64,000 bases of DNA from Duganella sp. CF458 (GTDB lineage Bacteria; Pseudomonadota; Gammaproteobacteria; Burkholderiales; Burkholderiaceae_D), in the NCBI RefSeq assembly GCF_900113115.1, contig NZ_FOOF01000001.1, forward strand, positions 1 through 64,000, in the 5' to 3' direction. The notes beneath the pieces were generated by a model. The model saw nothing but the letters and a program-made list of their open reading frames with translations, did not search any database and was not told where the DNA came from. This document shows, in pieces, positions 48,107 through 58,144 of this stretch. Made by a program: the position numbers and the translations under genes. The stretch's first letter is position 1; each line of letters starts with the position of its first letter.

Positions 48107-49930
48107 ATGAAGAAGACCGCCTGCGCCGCCCTGCTTGGCATCGCCCTGCTGCAAGCCGCTTACGCAGCCCAGCCAACCGTCCAGCATATGGAACCGCCGT
48201 TCTGGTGGGCTGGCATGCAGAACCCCAAGCTGCAACTGATGGTGAATGCGCCAAACGTGGCGGAGCTGGAACCGTCCATTCACTACCCAGGTGTGCAGAT
48301 CGGGAGCGTGAGCCGGGTGGCCAACCGCAATTACCTGTTCATCGACCTGGTGCTGGCGCCGGACGTGGCGCCGGGACACTTCGACATCCGCTTCACCGCA
48401 CCGGGCAAGCAAGGCCTTACATACAGCTACCGGTTGCTGGCGCGCGACGCGGGTTCGGCGCAGCGGCAAGGCTTCAATACTTCCGACGCGATTTACCAGG
48501 TCATGCCCGACCGCTTCGCCAACGGCAATCCAGCCAACGACAACGTGGCCGGCATGCCGGACAAGGCCAATCGCGCCGAGGGCAACGGCCGTCACGGCGG
48601 CGACCTGGCCGGCATGGCGGCGCACCTGGACTATATAAAGGACATGGGCTTCACGCAGGTCTGGCCAACGCCCCTTGTTGAGAACAACCAGGATATGCAC
48701 TCCTACCATGGCTACGCGGCGACCGACCACTACAAGATCGACGCCCGCTATGGCAGCAACGAGGACTATCGCGCCTTTGTGGGGCAGGCGCGTTCGCGCG
48801 GGATCGGGGTGATCCAGGACGTGGTGCTGAGCCACATCGGCAGCCGTCACTGGTGGATGAAGGACATGCCGATGCAGGACTGGCTCAGCTACGACGGCAA
48901 GTACACACCGACTGCCCACCACCGCGTCGCCAACATCGATCCATATGGCAGCAAGGAGGATGCGCGCAACTTCACCCAGGGCTGGTTCGGGCCGCATATG
49001 CCGGACATGAACCAGACCAATCCCTATGTGGCGAACTATCTTATCCAGAACAATATCTGGTGGATCGAGTATGCCGGACTGTCCGGCCTGCGCGTCGATA
49101 CCTACGGCTATTCCGATACCGCATTCCTGACCGAATGGTCGAAACGGCTGCTGGCGGAATACCCACGGCTGAACATGGTGGGCGAGGAATGGAGCACGCG
49201 GATTCCTATCGTGGCGCGCTGGCAGGCGCTGAACGCGCCAAGCATGATGGACTTCCCCCTCAACGACGTGCTGCGCAAGGCGCTGGGCGATACCGACGGC
49301 ACTTACCGCCTGTACGATGTCTATGAGACGCTGGCGCAGGATTACCTCTACCCCAATCCGTCCAACCTGGTACTGTTCGAAGGCAATCACGACTTGTCGC
49401 GCAGCTTCAGCATGGTGAACAGCGACCCGGCCCTGCTGCGCATGGCATTGGCTTTCACGCTCACCGTTCCGCGCATCCCACAGTTCTATTACGGGACCGA
49501 GATCCTGATGCCAAGCACCGTGAAAGGACGTGACGACCCATCCTACCGCCACGACATGCCCGGCGGCTGGGCGGGTGATAAAGTGAACGCCTTCACTGGC
49601 GAAGGCCTGAGCGCCGGGCAGCGCGATATGCAAGCCTTCGTGAAGAAGCTGGCCAACTGGCGCAAGACTTCCAGCGCGGTGCAGCATGGGAAGATGATGC
49701 AATATGGCCCGGAACAGGATACCTATGTGTACTTCCGCTATGACGGCAAGCAGAAAGTCATGGTTGCGCTGAACAAGAATGCCAAGGACATCACCCTCGA
49801 TGCGCACCGCTTCCGTGAAATGCTGGCTGGCGTTCGCGCCGGCACGGACGTGATCACCGGCCAGAAAGTCCCGCTCACGGGCAAATTCACGCTTCCCGCC
49901 CGCGCAGTGCTAGTGATGGAGATCCAGTAA
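48107..49930 (+). CDS. Exported cyclomaltodextrinase/neopullulanase-like GH13 enzyme
   Basis: A 607-residue periplasmic GH13 enzyme with a signal peptide (to about residue 20). An N-terminal Ig-like domain of the cyclomaltodextrinase type (VQHMEPPFWWAGMQNPKLQL region, about residues 25-120) precedes the barrel, which shows YQVMPDRFANGN, DVVLSHIG, GLRVDTYGY (nucleophile), MVGEEWST (acid/base) and FEGNHDLSR. A C-terminal maltogenic domain follows. It resembles SusA-type enzymes that open cyclodextrins and cut pullulan or maltodextrins. Its TAA overlaps the ATG of the next gene by one base, so both are coupled. Confidence 0.93.
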   Translation: MKKTACAALLGIALLQAAYAAQPTVQHMEPPFWWAGMQNPKLQLMVNAPNVAELEPSIHYPGVQIGSVSRVANRNYLFIDLVLAPDVAPGHFDIRFTAPGKQGLTYSYRLLARDAGSAQRQGFNTSDAIYQVMPDRFANGNPANDNVAGMPDKANRAEGNGRHGGDLAGMAAHLDYIKDMGFTQVWPTPLVENNQDMHSYHGYAATDHYKIDARYGSNEDYRAFVGQARSRGIGVIQDVVLSHIGSRHWWMKDMPMQDWLSYDGKYTPTAHHRVANIDPYGSKEDARNFTQGWFGPHMPDMNQTNPYVANYLIQNNIWWIEYAGLSGLRVDTYGYSDTAFLTEWSKRLLAEYPRLNMVGEEWSTRIPIVARWQALNAPSMMDFPLNDVLRKALGDTDGTYRLYDVYETLAQDYLYPNPSNLVLFEGNHDLSRSFSMVNSDPALLRMALAFTLTVPRIPQFYYGTEILMPSTVKGRDDPSYRHDMPGGWAGDKVNAFTGEGLSAGQRDMQAFVKKLANWRKTSSAVQHGKMMQYGPEQDTYVYFRYDGKQKVMVALNKNAKDITLDAHRFREMLAGVRAGTDVITGQKVPLTGKFTLPARAVLVMEIQ

Positions 49931-52900
49931 TGCCGGGCCGCGCGATGCTGGCGGCGGCCATCGGCGCCGTCTTCGTGAGCGCAGGCGCGTTGGCAAATAC
50001 CAGCGTCGAACTGCCGTTCGGCTCCTACAAGGCGCGCTTCGCGACGCCGGACCCGCAAGCGACGCTGCGCAGCTACACGCAGTCCACGACGATGCCTCTG
50101 CGCGACAACGCGCCGCAAACAATCACCTTCAGCGAACAGGCCGGCCAACCCAAGGTCCGCAGCGGCAGCCTGGCCTTCGACGCCCTGTTCGCGCTGGCAG
50201 TCACGGAGATGAAGCAGGATTCGGTGCAAGCCATCCGTGACGGCAGCTACAACAGCGGGCAGCCGATAGCATGCGAGTGCTTCGAAACCGGCGAGAAATG
50301 GCATTACGTTTGGACGCGCGACCTGTCCTATGCCGCCAACCTCGGGCTGGCCATGCTCGACCCGCAACGCGCGCGCAATTCCCTGTTGTTCAAGCTCTCC
50401 GTCTACCGCAATGGCAAGCCGGCGTCGGCCGCGGGCAGCGACGATGGCCTGCAGATCGTGCAGGACACCGGCAGCGGCGGAAGCTGGCCGGTCAGCACCG
50501 ACCGCGTAAGCTGGGCCTTCGGCGCGGAACAGGCGCTGAAGTCGCTGCCGGCCGAAGAACGGGCGCAGTTTGCCGCCACCGCCCTGCAAGCGCTGCGCAA
50601 CACCGTCGAGAACGACCGCATCGCTGCTTATGACGCCGCCAGCGGCCTATACAACGGCGAGCAATCCTTCCTCGACTGGCGCGAACAGTCGTATGCGGCG
50701 TGGATTCCGAACGACCTGTCCAGCATGGCCACGTCCAAGTCGCTGTCCACAAACGTCGCCCATTACAAGGCGCTGACGCTGGCGGCCGAGCTATCGCAGC
50801 AGGCCGGCGACAACGAAGGCACGCAGCGTTACGCGCGCTGGGCATCCGCCCTGAAGATCTCCATCAACGATCGCCTTTGGCTGAAGGAAGCGGGCATGTA
50901 CAGCAGCCTGTCCGCAGGACACTTCGACGGCGCCGCCATGCACAAGTTCGACTGGCTTGGACAGTCGCTCGCCATCGTCACCGGCGTGGCCGACGCCGAG
51001 CAGGCGCAATCGATACTGGCCCGCTACCCTCACGGCCCATTGGGCGCGCCGGTGATCTGGCCGCAGCAGCCGGGCGTTCCGGTGTATCACAACCGTGCCT
51101 TGTGGCCTTTCGTTACCGCTTATGGTTTGAAGGCGGCAGCGCAGTACGGGAACGTGGCGGTGGCGGATGCCGCCTACGCCAGCTTGCTGCAGGGCGCGGC
51201 ACTCAATCTGTCGAATATGGAGAACATGGAGTGGCAGGGCGGCGATCCGTCCGCACCGGCCATCAATTCGCGCCGGCAGCTTTGGTCGGTGGGAGGCTTC
51301 CTGGGCATGGTGGTACAGCAGGTGTTTGGCATCGGTGTGGATACCGAGCGTCTGCACGTTAATCCGTTCATCACCTCCAGGCTGCGGCGCGAGTGGTTTG
51401 CAGGCAGCGATGTGATCGAACTGTCCGGATTGGTCTTGCACGGCAAACGCCTGCAGATCAGGATCAAGCTGCCACCGGCCGTCGCGCTCGAAGGGTATTA
51501 CATGCCGGTCGGCGGCAAGCTGAATGGCAAAGATGCACGCAGCCCCGTTGCCTGGAGCGAGCTGGCGGACGATAACCTGATTGAAGTGGAAATGGGGACC
51601 CTTGTGCCCGGGCGCAAGCAGATCACCTTCGCAGGCCCCGAAGCCGCCTCCACTGCACCGCCGGAACCCGTCGTCCAGCGAACGCCATCAACCGGCGCAA
51701 CCGTGCTTCACATCGCCCCGGGCGCAGGGACGCAGGAAGATGTCCGCTTCAATGTGTACCGCGACGGACAACTCGTTGGCGCCAACGTCGCTGCCGGCAA
51801 CTGGCCATCCACAATGGCATCCTGCTACGCCGTGGAGGCGGTGTACCCGGCCACCGGTTTGCGCAGCCATCACTCGCAACCACTCTGCCCTGCAGCCGCA
51901 GACGGCGCGGCAGACAGCGTGACCGCCGCAAAAGACGGCCTCTACAACGTCCAACTCCGCTACAACAACCACGCCCACCAGATCAACCTGGGCATCACCA
52001 ACGCCGTGCAGCTCCTTCGACTGCGCGACAAACATGGCGCGATCGCGGCGGAAGGCATTATCCAGATGCCGCACAACACCCCAGCCAACGGCCCATCGTG
52101 GTCGACGCCCCTGCACGCCACGCTAAAGCAAGGCAGCTACCGGCTCGAACTGCAGCCCTTCTACAATATGAGCAGCCTGCAAGCCAACGCCAGCTATGCG
52201 GATGCCGGCGGCAGCAGCGGCCCGCGCAACCACGCCGAGGTGCAGGCCGCGCGCCTGCTGCCCGCCCCCGCGGCTGCCAAGCCGCCAATGCACGGCACAT
52301 TGCAACTGGTGGAAAAGTTCAAATCCCCCCAACTAGGTAACGAACGCACGCTCCGCATCTACCTGCCGCCAAGCTACGGCAGCGACACCAAGCGCCGCTA
52401 CCCTGTGCTCTATATGCACGACGGCCAGAATCTGTTCGATGCCAAGTCCGCCAGCTACGGCACCGAATGGAATATCGACGAAGTGGCGGACCGGCTGGCG
52501 CACCAGGGCGATATGGAAGAAGTGATCGTGGTCGGCATCGACAACACCACCGACCGCATCGCCGAATACACACCCTGCTGCGACCCAAAACACGGCGGGG
52601 GAAAGCTGAATGCCTACGCCGACTTCGTGGCGAAAACCGTCAAGCCATGGGTGGACAGGCAATACCGCACCCAGCCTGGCCGCCGGCACACGGCCGTGAT
52701 GGGTTCATCGCTGGGCGGCCTGGCTTCAATCGGTATCGCCCAGCGCTACCCGCAAATATTTTCGATGGCAGGCGGCGTTTCCAGCTCCTTCTGGTGGAAC
52801 AACCAGGAACACGTGAAGCATCCGCCAAAGAAAATGCCGCTCAGGTTCTACATCGACGTGGGAACGGTATATGACGGCCAGGAGGACAGCGAAGCTTTCC

Positions 52901-53064
52901 GCCGGGCTTTGAAGAAGAACGGCTATCGTGAGGGACGCGACCTGCTATTCCTGCTCGACGAGGGGGGACGCCATAACGAGCAATCGTGGGCCGGCCGCGT
53001 GCACGTTGCGCTGGCCTGGTTCTTCGGCAAACCAGGCCGCGCCACGCAACAGGAAGCGCCTTAA
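49930..53064 (+). CDS. Exported fusion: six-hairpin glycosidase-like domain plus esterase D-like domain
   Basis: A 1044-residue exported protein (signal peptide to about residue 23). Residues about 30-560 form an (alpha/alpha)6 glycosidase-like domain resembling glycogen-debranching or glucoamylase-type folds ([18 protein letters not shown] near residue 122; [20 protein letters not shown]). Residues about 590-780 look like beta-sandwich linker or binding modules. Residues about 790-1035 are an alpha/beta-hydrolase of the esterase D (PF00756) type: [22 protein letters not shown], the nucleophile GSSLGGLAS (Ser near 925) and GGRHNEQSW (His near 1013). It is coupled to the GH13 gene. The likely substrate is an acylated or branched alpha-glucan (inference). 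Confidence 0.85.
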   Translation: MPGRAMLAAAIGAVFVSAGALANTSVELPFGSYKARFATPDPQATLRSYTQSTTMPLRDNAPQTITFSEQAGQPKVRSGSLAFDALFALAVTEMKQDSVQAIRDGSYNSGQPIACECFETGEKWHYVWTRDLSYAANLGLAMLDPQRARNSLLFKLSVYRNGKPASAAGSDDGLQIVQDTGSGGSWPVSTDRVSWAFGAEQALKSLPAEERAQFAATALQALRNTVENDRIAAYDAASGLYNGEQSFLDWREQSYAAWIPNDLSSMATSKSLSTNVAHYKALTLAAELSQQAGDNEGTQRYARWASALKISINDRLWLKEAGMYSSLSAGHFDGAAMHKFDWLGQSLAIVTGVADAEQAQSILARYPHGPLGAPVIWPQQPGVPVYHNRALWPFVTAYGLKAAAQYGNVAVADAAYASLLQGAALNLSNMENMEWQGGDPSAPAINSRRQLWSVGGFLGMVVQQVFGIGVDTERLHVNPFITSRLRREWFAGSDVIELSGLVLHGKRLQIRIKLPPAVALEGYYMPVGGKLNGKDARSPVAWSELADDNLIEVEMGTLVPGRKQITFAGPEAASTAPPEPVVQRTPSTGATVLHIAPGAGTQEDVRFNVYRDGQLVGANVAAGNWPSTMASCYAVEAVYPATGLRSHHSQPLCPAAADGAADSVTAAKDGLYNVQLRYNNHAHQINLGITNAVQLLRLRDKHGAIAAEGIIQMPHNTPANGPSWSTPLHATLKQGSYRLELQPFYNMSSLQANASYADAGGSSGPRNHAEVQAARLLPAPAAAKPPMHGTLQLVEKFKSPQLGNERTLRIYLPPSYGSDTKRRYPVLYMHDGQNLFDAKSASYGTEWNIDEVADRLAHQGDMEEVIVVGIDNTTDRIAEYTPCCDPKHGGGKLNAYADFVAKTVKPWVDRQYRTQPGRRHTAVMGSSLGGLASIGIAQRYPQIFSMAGGVSSSFWWNNQEHVKHPPKKMPLRFYIDVGTVYDGQEDSEAFRRALKKNGYREGRDLLFLLDEGGRHNEQSWAGRVHVALAWFFGKPGRATQQEAP

Positions 53065-54695
53065 GCCGGCAAGACCCGCAGGCCGCGGCTTGCCGACAGT
53101 TGCATGCGCGAGCTGGTGCCGGCCTGTTCGCGCACCTTGAACACCGACACAGCTTGCTCGAGGCTTGCCGCCTGCAGCTGCAAAGCCTCGGCAGCCGCCG
53201 CAGCCTCCTCCACCAGTGCTGCATTCTGCTGCGTCACGGTGTCCATCTGGGTGATGGCATCGCTGATCTGCTCAATGCCATCGCGCTGCTCGCCGGTTGC
53301 TATGGCGATCTCGCCGATGATCGAAGTAACGCGGCGTACGCTGTTGACCACTTCCTCCATCGTCACGCCGGCTTCGCCCACCAGGCGGCTGCCCTCTTCC
53401 ACGCGCTCGACGGAATTGCCGATCAACTCCTTGATCTCCTTGGCCGCAGCAGCGGAGCGATGCGCCAGGTTGCGCACCTCGCCTGCCACCACGGCAAAGC
53501 CACGGCCCTGCTCACCAGCCCGGGCAGCTTCCACCGCCGCATTCAGCGCCAGGATATTGGTCTGGAACGCAATGCCATCGATCACGCCGATGATGTCGAC
53601 AATCTTGCGGGAGGACTCGTTGATCGCGCCCATGGTCTGCACCACCTCCGATACGGTGGCGCCGCCGCGCACGGCGACATTGGAAGCTTCGTCGGCCAGC
53701 TTGCGCGCCTGGGTCGCGTTCTCATTGTTCTGCCGTACGGTGCTGGTCAGCTCCGTCATCGACGATGCCGTTTCCTCCAGCGAGCTGGCCTGCTGTTCGG
53801 TACGGGTCGACAGGTCCATGCTGCCGGTGGCCACTTCGCTCGACGCGCTGGCAATGGTCTGCGTGCCCGTGCGCACCCGGCTCACGATATCCGAAAGATT
53901 GCCGCTCATTTGCTTCAAGGCCGCCAACAGCTCACCCACCTCGTCCTTGGTCCGCACATCCACGTCGACACTCAGGTCACCCGCTGCCACGTTCTTGGCG
54001 ATATCAATCGCCTGGTCCAGCGGACGCGTGATGCCCTTCACGATCCACCACACGATGGCAGCGCCGACCGCGGTGGTGACCAGCAGCACCACCATCAGCG
54101 TAATGGTAGCGGAGCGGTTGGCCGCTTCCGCTGTCGCCACCGCTTCTGCCGCATTCTTCTTGGATTGGGAATCGATGAACTCCACAATCTCATCGATCTT
54201 CTTGGTCGGCGCCCGGTCCATGCCCGCAACGGCCTTGTCGAGAATCTTGTAGCTTTCCGGGTTGGCAGGATCAAACTGTTTGAGCGCGGCCATATAGCTC
54301 TTGCCCAACTCCTCATGCATCTTGATCGCTTCGTCATCCAGGGTGGTCTGCAGGTTCAGCTTGCTCAGCATGCCTGACAGTTTCTGCAGTTCCGCATTGG
54401 TGGCCTGGCCGCTCTTGACGAAAGCCGCGGAGTATTTTTCGAGCTGCGCAGGATCGTGACCGCGCACCAGGATGTTTTTCCATTCCTGCACCTGAATCTT
54501 GAATTCCACCTGCGCACCGCGAGCAGTATCGACAGCCTGGGTCAGGTCGACCGAACGCTGCATGCTTTGGGCGTTGCTGGATTTGATAAAGCTGATGGCG
54601 CTCCAGCCCTGGTAGCCGACCGTAAACAAGGCCAGCATGAAGAAAGCGCCCAGCAAGGCCAGCCGCACTCCGATCTTGAGATTGCCGAAGTTCAT
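53061..54695 (-). CDS. Methyl-accepting chemotaxis protein
   Basis: A 544-residue chemoreceptor. A membrane segment at about 9-30, a periplasmic four-helix-bundle sensor (about 35-195), a second membrane segment (about 196-217) and HAMP (about 218-270) precede the cytoplasmic signalling coiled coil with the tip [21 protein letters not shown]. No CheR-docking pentapeptide is visible at the C-terminus. The 3' end overlaps the convergent fusion gene by four bases. Its place beside the starch locus may be coincidental. Confidence 0.95.
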   Translation of the reverse strand: MNFGNLKIGVRLALLGAFFMLALFTVGYQGWSAISFIKSSNAQSMQRSVDLTQAVDTARGAQVEFKIQVQEWKNILVRGHDPAQLEKYSAAFVKSGQATNAELQKLSGMLSKLNLQTTLDDEAIKMHEELGKSYMAALKQFDPANPESYKILDKAVAGMDRAPTKKIDEIVEFIDSQSKKNAAEAVATAEAANRSATITLMVVLLVTTAVGAAIVWWIVKGITRPLDQAIDIAKNVAAGDLSVDVDVRTKDEVGELLAALKQMSGNLSDIVSRVRTGTQTIASASSEVATGSMDLSTRTEQQASSLEETASSMTELTSTVRQNNENATQARKLADEASNVAVRGGATVSEVVQTMGAINESSRKIVDIIGVIDGIAFQTNILALNAAVEAARAGEQGRGFAVVAGEVRNLAHRSAAAAKEIKELIGNSVERVEEGSRLVGEAGVTMEEVVNSVRRVTSIIGEIAIATGEQRDGIEQISDAITQMDTVTQQNAALVEEAAAAAEALQLQAASLEQAVSVFKVREQAGTSSRMQLSASRGLRVLPA

Positions 54696-54799
54696 GATTA
54701 TTCTCCCCTAGGTAAAAGGCCGCATTAAGCCTTCAGGACTGCAATCTTCATCATGCGCCCTAAAGTACTAAAAGCCAAGAAACCTGTTTTCGCTACAAC

Positions 54800-55306
54800 C
54801 TAGTTGTGGCGCGGGGGAAACTCCATGCGATAAAGGTCGGTTTTCCCCGTGGCGAACCGCTCGACAAAGTGCATGCCGAGTTTCTTCAGTAGTGCTGAAG
54901 AAGGGGCATTGTCGGGCGAAACGATGCCGAGCAAGCGCGGCAGTTTAACAACATCGCGGCCATACTCCAGCGCGGCCGACGCTGCCTCCCACGCATATCC
55001 CTGTCCCCAAAAGGCGGGCAGGTAGGCATAGCCTATATCGGTATCCGGCAAGGTGTCGCGCTTGATCAAGCCGCACATGCCGATAGCGGCGCCATCCTCT
55101 TTGCGGACAACCATCCACAAGGAATAGCCCAACTGGGCTTGCATGGCGATCGGACCGGCCAGCAAGGCGGCACGCGCACCATCGAGGTCGCGCACGCCTT
55201 TGTCGCCAATATTCTCAAGGAAGGAAGGCTCGTTCACCAGTCGGAGGTAAAACGAAGCATCATCAACAGTTGCGGGACGCAGGGTCAGTCGTTTGGTATC
55301 GATCAT
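54800..55306 (-). CDS. GNAT acetyltransferase (RimJ-like)
   Basis: A 168-residue GNAT-fold acetyltransferase of the RimJ/RimL type: TKRLTLRPATVDDASFYLRL start, GMCGLIKRDTLPDTDIGYAYLP mid-strand region (split motifs) and the acetyl-CoA loop FWGQGYAWEAASA. The acceptor is unknown, a small molecule or protein N-terminus. ATG at 55306 overlaps the stop of the upstream GNAT gene (ATGA). Confidence 0.9.
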   Translation of the reverse strand: MIDTKRLTLRPATVDDASFYLRLVNEPSFLENIGDKGVRDLDGARAALLAGPIAMQAQLGYSLWMVVRKEDGAAIGMCGLIKRDTLPDTDIGYAYLPAFWGQGYAWEAASAALEYGRDVVKLPRLLGIVSPDNAPSSALLKKLGMHFVERFATGKTDLYRMEFPPRHN

Positions 55307-55866
55307 TGCTCCGGCCAATCGTTAGGGTCGGCCAGGAACTTGTACATCACATACACGTCAACAAAACCGAGCTGCTTGTGCCGATAGGCGCGCGGCAGCG
55401 TGCCTAGGACGGAAAACCCGAGCCGCTTCCACAGCAGCACGGCAGAAACATTGGTGCTTACAACGTAATTGAACTGCATGGCGAGAAAACCGTCGCGCCG
55501 CGCCTGCTCCAGGCAATGACGGCCCAGCATTTTGCCGATGCCCACGCCTTGCGCGGCGGGGCTGACCATGAAGGACGCGTTGGCCACATGGGAACCACGG
55601 TCAAGCTGGTTGGGCAGCAAGCGATACATGCCGAGCAGGCGGCCCGTGTTCAGCACCGCGACCCAGGTTTTGATGCCGCGCCCGAACCAGAAAGCATGGC
55701 AGTCATCGCGGCTGGTCTCGGCCGCGAAGTAATAGGTATCTCCGCTGGCGATCAGCTCCTGGAAAATCGTCCACATGGGGTCGAAATCGGCCTCGGTGGC
55801 CAGGCGGATGACGATGTCTTTCAAGTCTGCTCCCGGCTGCAGGAATGATGCTGAATTTTCATGCAT
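55303..55866 (-). CDS. GNAT acetyltransferase
   Basis: A GNAT-family enzyme of up to 187 residues. The core starts DIVIRLATEADFDPMW, with the acetyl-CoA loop PAAQGVGIGKMLGRHCLEQA and the terminal LGFSVLGTLPRAYRH typical of aminoglycoside/amine acetyltransferase-like members of unknown substrate. The start is uncertain: ATG 55866 overlaps the codA-like gene by eight bases, while TTG 55824 has a better ribosome site (GGGAG) and the more usual family start. It is coupled by ATGA to the next GNAT gene. Confidence 0.85.
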   Translation of the reverse strand: MHENSASFLQPGADLKDIVIRLATEADFDPMWTIFQELIASGDTYYFAAETSRDDCHAFWFGRGIKTWVAVLNTGRLLGMYRLLPNQLDRGSHVANASFMVSPAAQGVGIGKMLGRHCLEQARRDGFLAMQFNYVVSTNVSAVLLWKRLGFSVLGTLPRAYRHKQLGFVDVYVMYKFLADPNDWPEQ

Positions 55867-57160
55867 TTTTGCGTGCAAGTCCAGCATGCCCGGACAGGCG
55901 GAAATCGACTTGCTGCGGCCTGCCCGGCAGGGCCAGGCGCGCTGTGGCGCGCGGCGCTTCAGCCAGCACCTGCCCGCGCCGCAACACCAGGCGCCGTGCA
56001 GCGCGCAGGCGGATGGCTTCCACCGGGTCGCCCGCATCGAGCAGCACCAGGTCGGCGTGGCAGCCCGGGCGCAGGCCATAGCCCTCCAGGCCAAGGATCT
56101 TCGCCGGCGCTTCCGTCACCGCATTGAAGCAGGCATGCATGGCATTCTGCCCGGTCATCTGCGCCACATGCAGGCCCATATGGGCCACCTCCAGCATATC
56201 GCCCGAGCCCAGGCTGTACCAGGGGTCCATCACGCAGTCATGGCCGAAGGCGACGTCAATGCCATGGGCCAGCATTTCCGGCACACGCGTCATGCCGCGG
56301 CGCTTGGGGTAAGTATCGTGACGGCCTTGCAGCGTGATGTTGATCAGCGGATTGGCGATGGCCGCAACGCCAGCTTCCCGGATCAAGGGCAGCAACTTGC
56401 TGACGTAGTAGTTGTCCATCGAGTGCATGGAAGTCAGGTGCGAACCCGCCACGCGGCCTTGCAGGCCAAGGCGTTGCGTGTGATACGCCAAGGTCTCGAT
56501 ATGGCGCGACAGAGGGTCGTCCGATTCATCGCAATGCATGTCAACGCGCAAACCCTTCTCCGCCGCAAATTCGCACAGCACGCGCACCGACTCCGCACCA
56601 TCGGCCATGGTGCGCTCGAAATGCGGAATGCCGCCGACCACATCGACACCCATCGCGATCGCACGTTCCAGGTTGGCCATTGCAGTAGGGCTGCGCAGCA
56701 CGCCATCCTGCGGGAAGGCCACCAATTGCAAATCGAGATAAGGCGCCATGCGCCGTTTCACATCGAGCAGCGCTTCCACAGCCAGCAGGCGATCGTCGCA
56801 CACGTCGACGTGGCTGCGGATGGCGAGCAGGCCACGCGCCACCGCCCAATCGCAATATTGCAGCGCGCGTTCCACCAAAGCATCCTGCGTCAGCTGCGGC
56901 TTCAGTTCGCCCCACAGCGCAATACCCTCCAGCAGCGTGCCCGACTGGTTGACACGCGGCAGGCCGTAACTGAGTGTGGCATCCATATGGAAGTGGGCAT
57001 CGACGAAAGGCGGCGTGACCAGGTCGCCTTCCGCATCGATCTCGCGCGCGCCCCTTACTTGCAACACAGGAGCCATATCGGCGATGCGGCCTTGGTCGAT
57101 GGCGATATCGATGCCTCGGCGGCCATCGGGCAAGCTGGCATTGCGGATTACAAGATCCAT
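55859..57160 (-). CDS. CodA-type cytosine deaminase family amidohydrolase
   Basis: A 433-residue zinc or iron amidohydrolase closely resembling E. coli CodA, which deaminates cytosine to uracil. Metal ligands appear in FVDAHFHMD (about residues 55-63), the histidine in VDMHCDESDD, SHLTSMHS and the catalytic aspartate in FGHDCVMDPWY. The residue after that aspartate is Cys, where E. coli CodA has Asp314, a position known to tune substrate choice. So cytosine may not be the only or true substrate. ATG at 57160 gives the family start MDLVIRNAS. It heads a run with two GNAT genes. Confidence 0.9.
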   Translation of the reverse strand: MDLVIRNASLPDGRRGIDIAIDQGRIADMAPVLQVRGAREIDAEGDLVTPPFVDAHFHMDATLSYGLPRVNQSGTLLEGIALWGELKPQLTQDALVERALQYCDWAVARGLLAIRSHVDVCDDRLLAVEALLDVKRRMAPYLDLQLVAFPQDGVLRSPTAMANLERAIAMGVDVVGGIPHFERTMADGAESVRVLCEFAAEKGLRVDMHCDESDDPLSRHIETLAYHTQRLGLQGRVAGSHLTSMHSMDNYYVSKLLPLIREAGVAAIANPLINITLQGRHDTYPKRRGMTRVPEMLAHGIDVAFGHDCVMDPWYSLGSGDMLEVAHMGLHVAQMTGQNAMHACFNAVTEAPAKILGLEGYGLRPGCHADLVLLDAGDPVEAIRLRAARRLVLRRGQVLAEAPRATARLALPGRPQQVDFRLSGHAGLARKNA

Positions 57161-57334
57161 TGCATCGCTCCACAGGTAAGGATGGCCGATTGTAGGCAGG
57201 CCGCGCAGGGCACGCAATGCTGCACCGCATAACTTTTGCTTCAATAGTCGGCAAAAATGTCTTTCCATTACCATATTTCGTCGCTAGAATGGGTTTATTG
57301 CAGCGCACCATTTCCCATCGATCCAGGAGAAAAT

Positions 57335-57952
57335 ATGTTTTCGATTCCCGAGCAATTTTCCGCAGCCACCAAGTCGCAGCTGGAAGCGCAGCTGAAAATC
57401 CTCAACCACTTCGCCACCACTGCCTTCGAAGGCGCGCAACAGGTGATCGCGCTCAACCTGAGCACCACCAAAGCCACCGTCGAGAAGAGTTCCGCCGCCG
57501 CGCGCGAACTGCTGGAGGCGAAAGATCCGCAAGAATTCTTCGCCAAGAGCAGTGCACGCGTGCCGAGCCTGGATGGCTTGTTCACCTATAACCGCGAGCT
57601 GTTCAGCATTGCCAGCAAGACCCAGACGGAATTGTTCCAGGCAGCACAACAGCAATTGAAAGAAGCCGGCAAGCAAGCCGAGAAGTTGCCGAAGCTGTCC
57701 GCACCGATCGCAGCGCCGGCGCCAGTGCCAGCTCCCGCACCGGCTCCCGCTCCTGCAGCGCCGAAGGCAGCCAAAGCCGAAGCCAAGCCAGTGCCGAAAA
57801 TCGAAGCCAAGCCAGAAGTAGTCGACAGCAAGCCGGAAATCAAAGCCGAAGCAAAGGTTGAAGCAAAAGCCGACGCCAAGCCATCCAAGCCATCCGCCAG
57901 CTTCCCCGACCCCAAAGCCCCCCCCGCCAACGGCGCCAAAGCTCACAAGTAA
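57335..57952 (+). CDS. phaP: Phasin family protein
   Basis: A 205-residue polyhydroxyalkanoate granule-associated protein. The first 120 residues match the phasin family (MFSIPEQFSAATKSQL, then LNHFATTAFEGAQQVIALNL). The rest is a low-complexity tail rich in Pro-Ala then Lys-Ala-Glu-Pro repeats, similar to histone-like tails of DNA- or polymer-binding phasins. It coats storage granules in the cytoplasm. ATG at 57335 follows CAGGAGAAA; an upstream in-frame start lacks a ribosome site. Confidence 0.93.
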   Translation: MFSIPEQFSAATKSQLEAQLKILNHFATTAFEGAQQVIALNLSTTKATVEKSSAAARELLEAKDPQEFFAKSSARVPSLDGLFTYNRELFSIASKTQTELFQAAQQQLKEAGKQAEKLPKLSAPIAAPAPVPAPAPAPAPAAPKAAKAEAKPVPKIEAKPEVVDSKPEIKAEAKVEAKADAKPSKPSASFPDPKAPPANGAKAHK

Positions 57953-57956
57953 TTTA

Positions 57957-57974
57957 GAAGTCGGGTCCAGCTCC
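57957..57974 (+). repeat. Degenerate copy of the AAGTCGGGGTCAGCTC repeat
   Basis: AAGTCGGGTCCAGCTCC, five bases after the phasin stop, is an imperfect direct copy of the outer end of the palindrome that starts at 57982. It suggests a duplicated or rearranged element end. Confidence 0.6.
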
Positions 57975-57981
57975 CAATTTA

Positions 57982-58063
57982 AAAGTCGGGGTCAGCTCTG
58001 GCAATCGGACATAAATTTCGCATGCGAAATTTATGTCCGATTGCCAGAGCTGACCCCGACTTT
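57982..58063. repeat. 82-bp perfect palindrome
   Basis: Two 41-base arms are exact reverse complements with no loop (centre between 58022 and 58023). The outer ends are AAAGTCGGGGTCAGC and its complement; the inner part is AT-rich with TTTCGCATGCGAAA at the centre. The outer motif recurs at 82-96 after the transposase tail. It could be a miniature mobile element, a very strong bidirectional terminator for the phasin gene, or two element ends joined head to head. Confidence 0.95.
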
Positions 58064-58144
58064 CATCGCGGAGGGCGTGCTCGGCGAAAAATCCTGCCCT
58101 GAGGTATGCTTGCAGGCTCTTGGCAGCATTTTTCTTCTAAGCAT

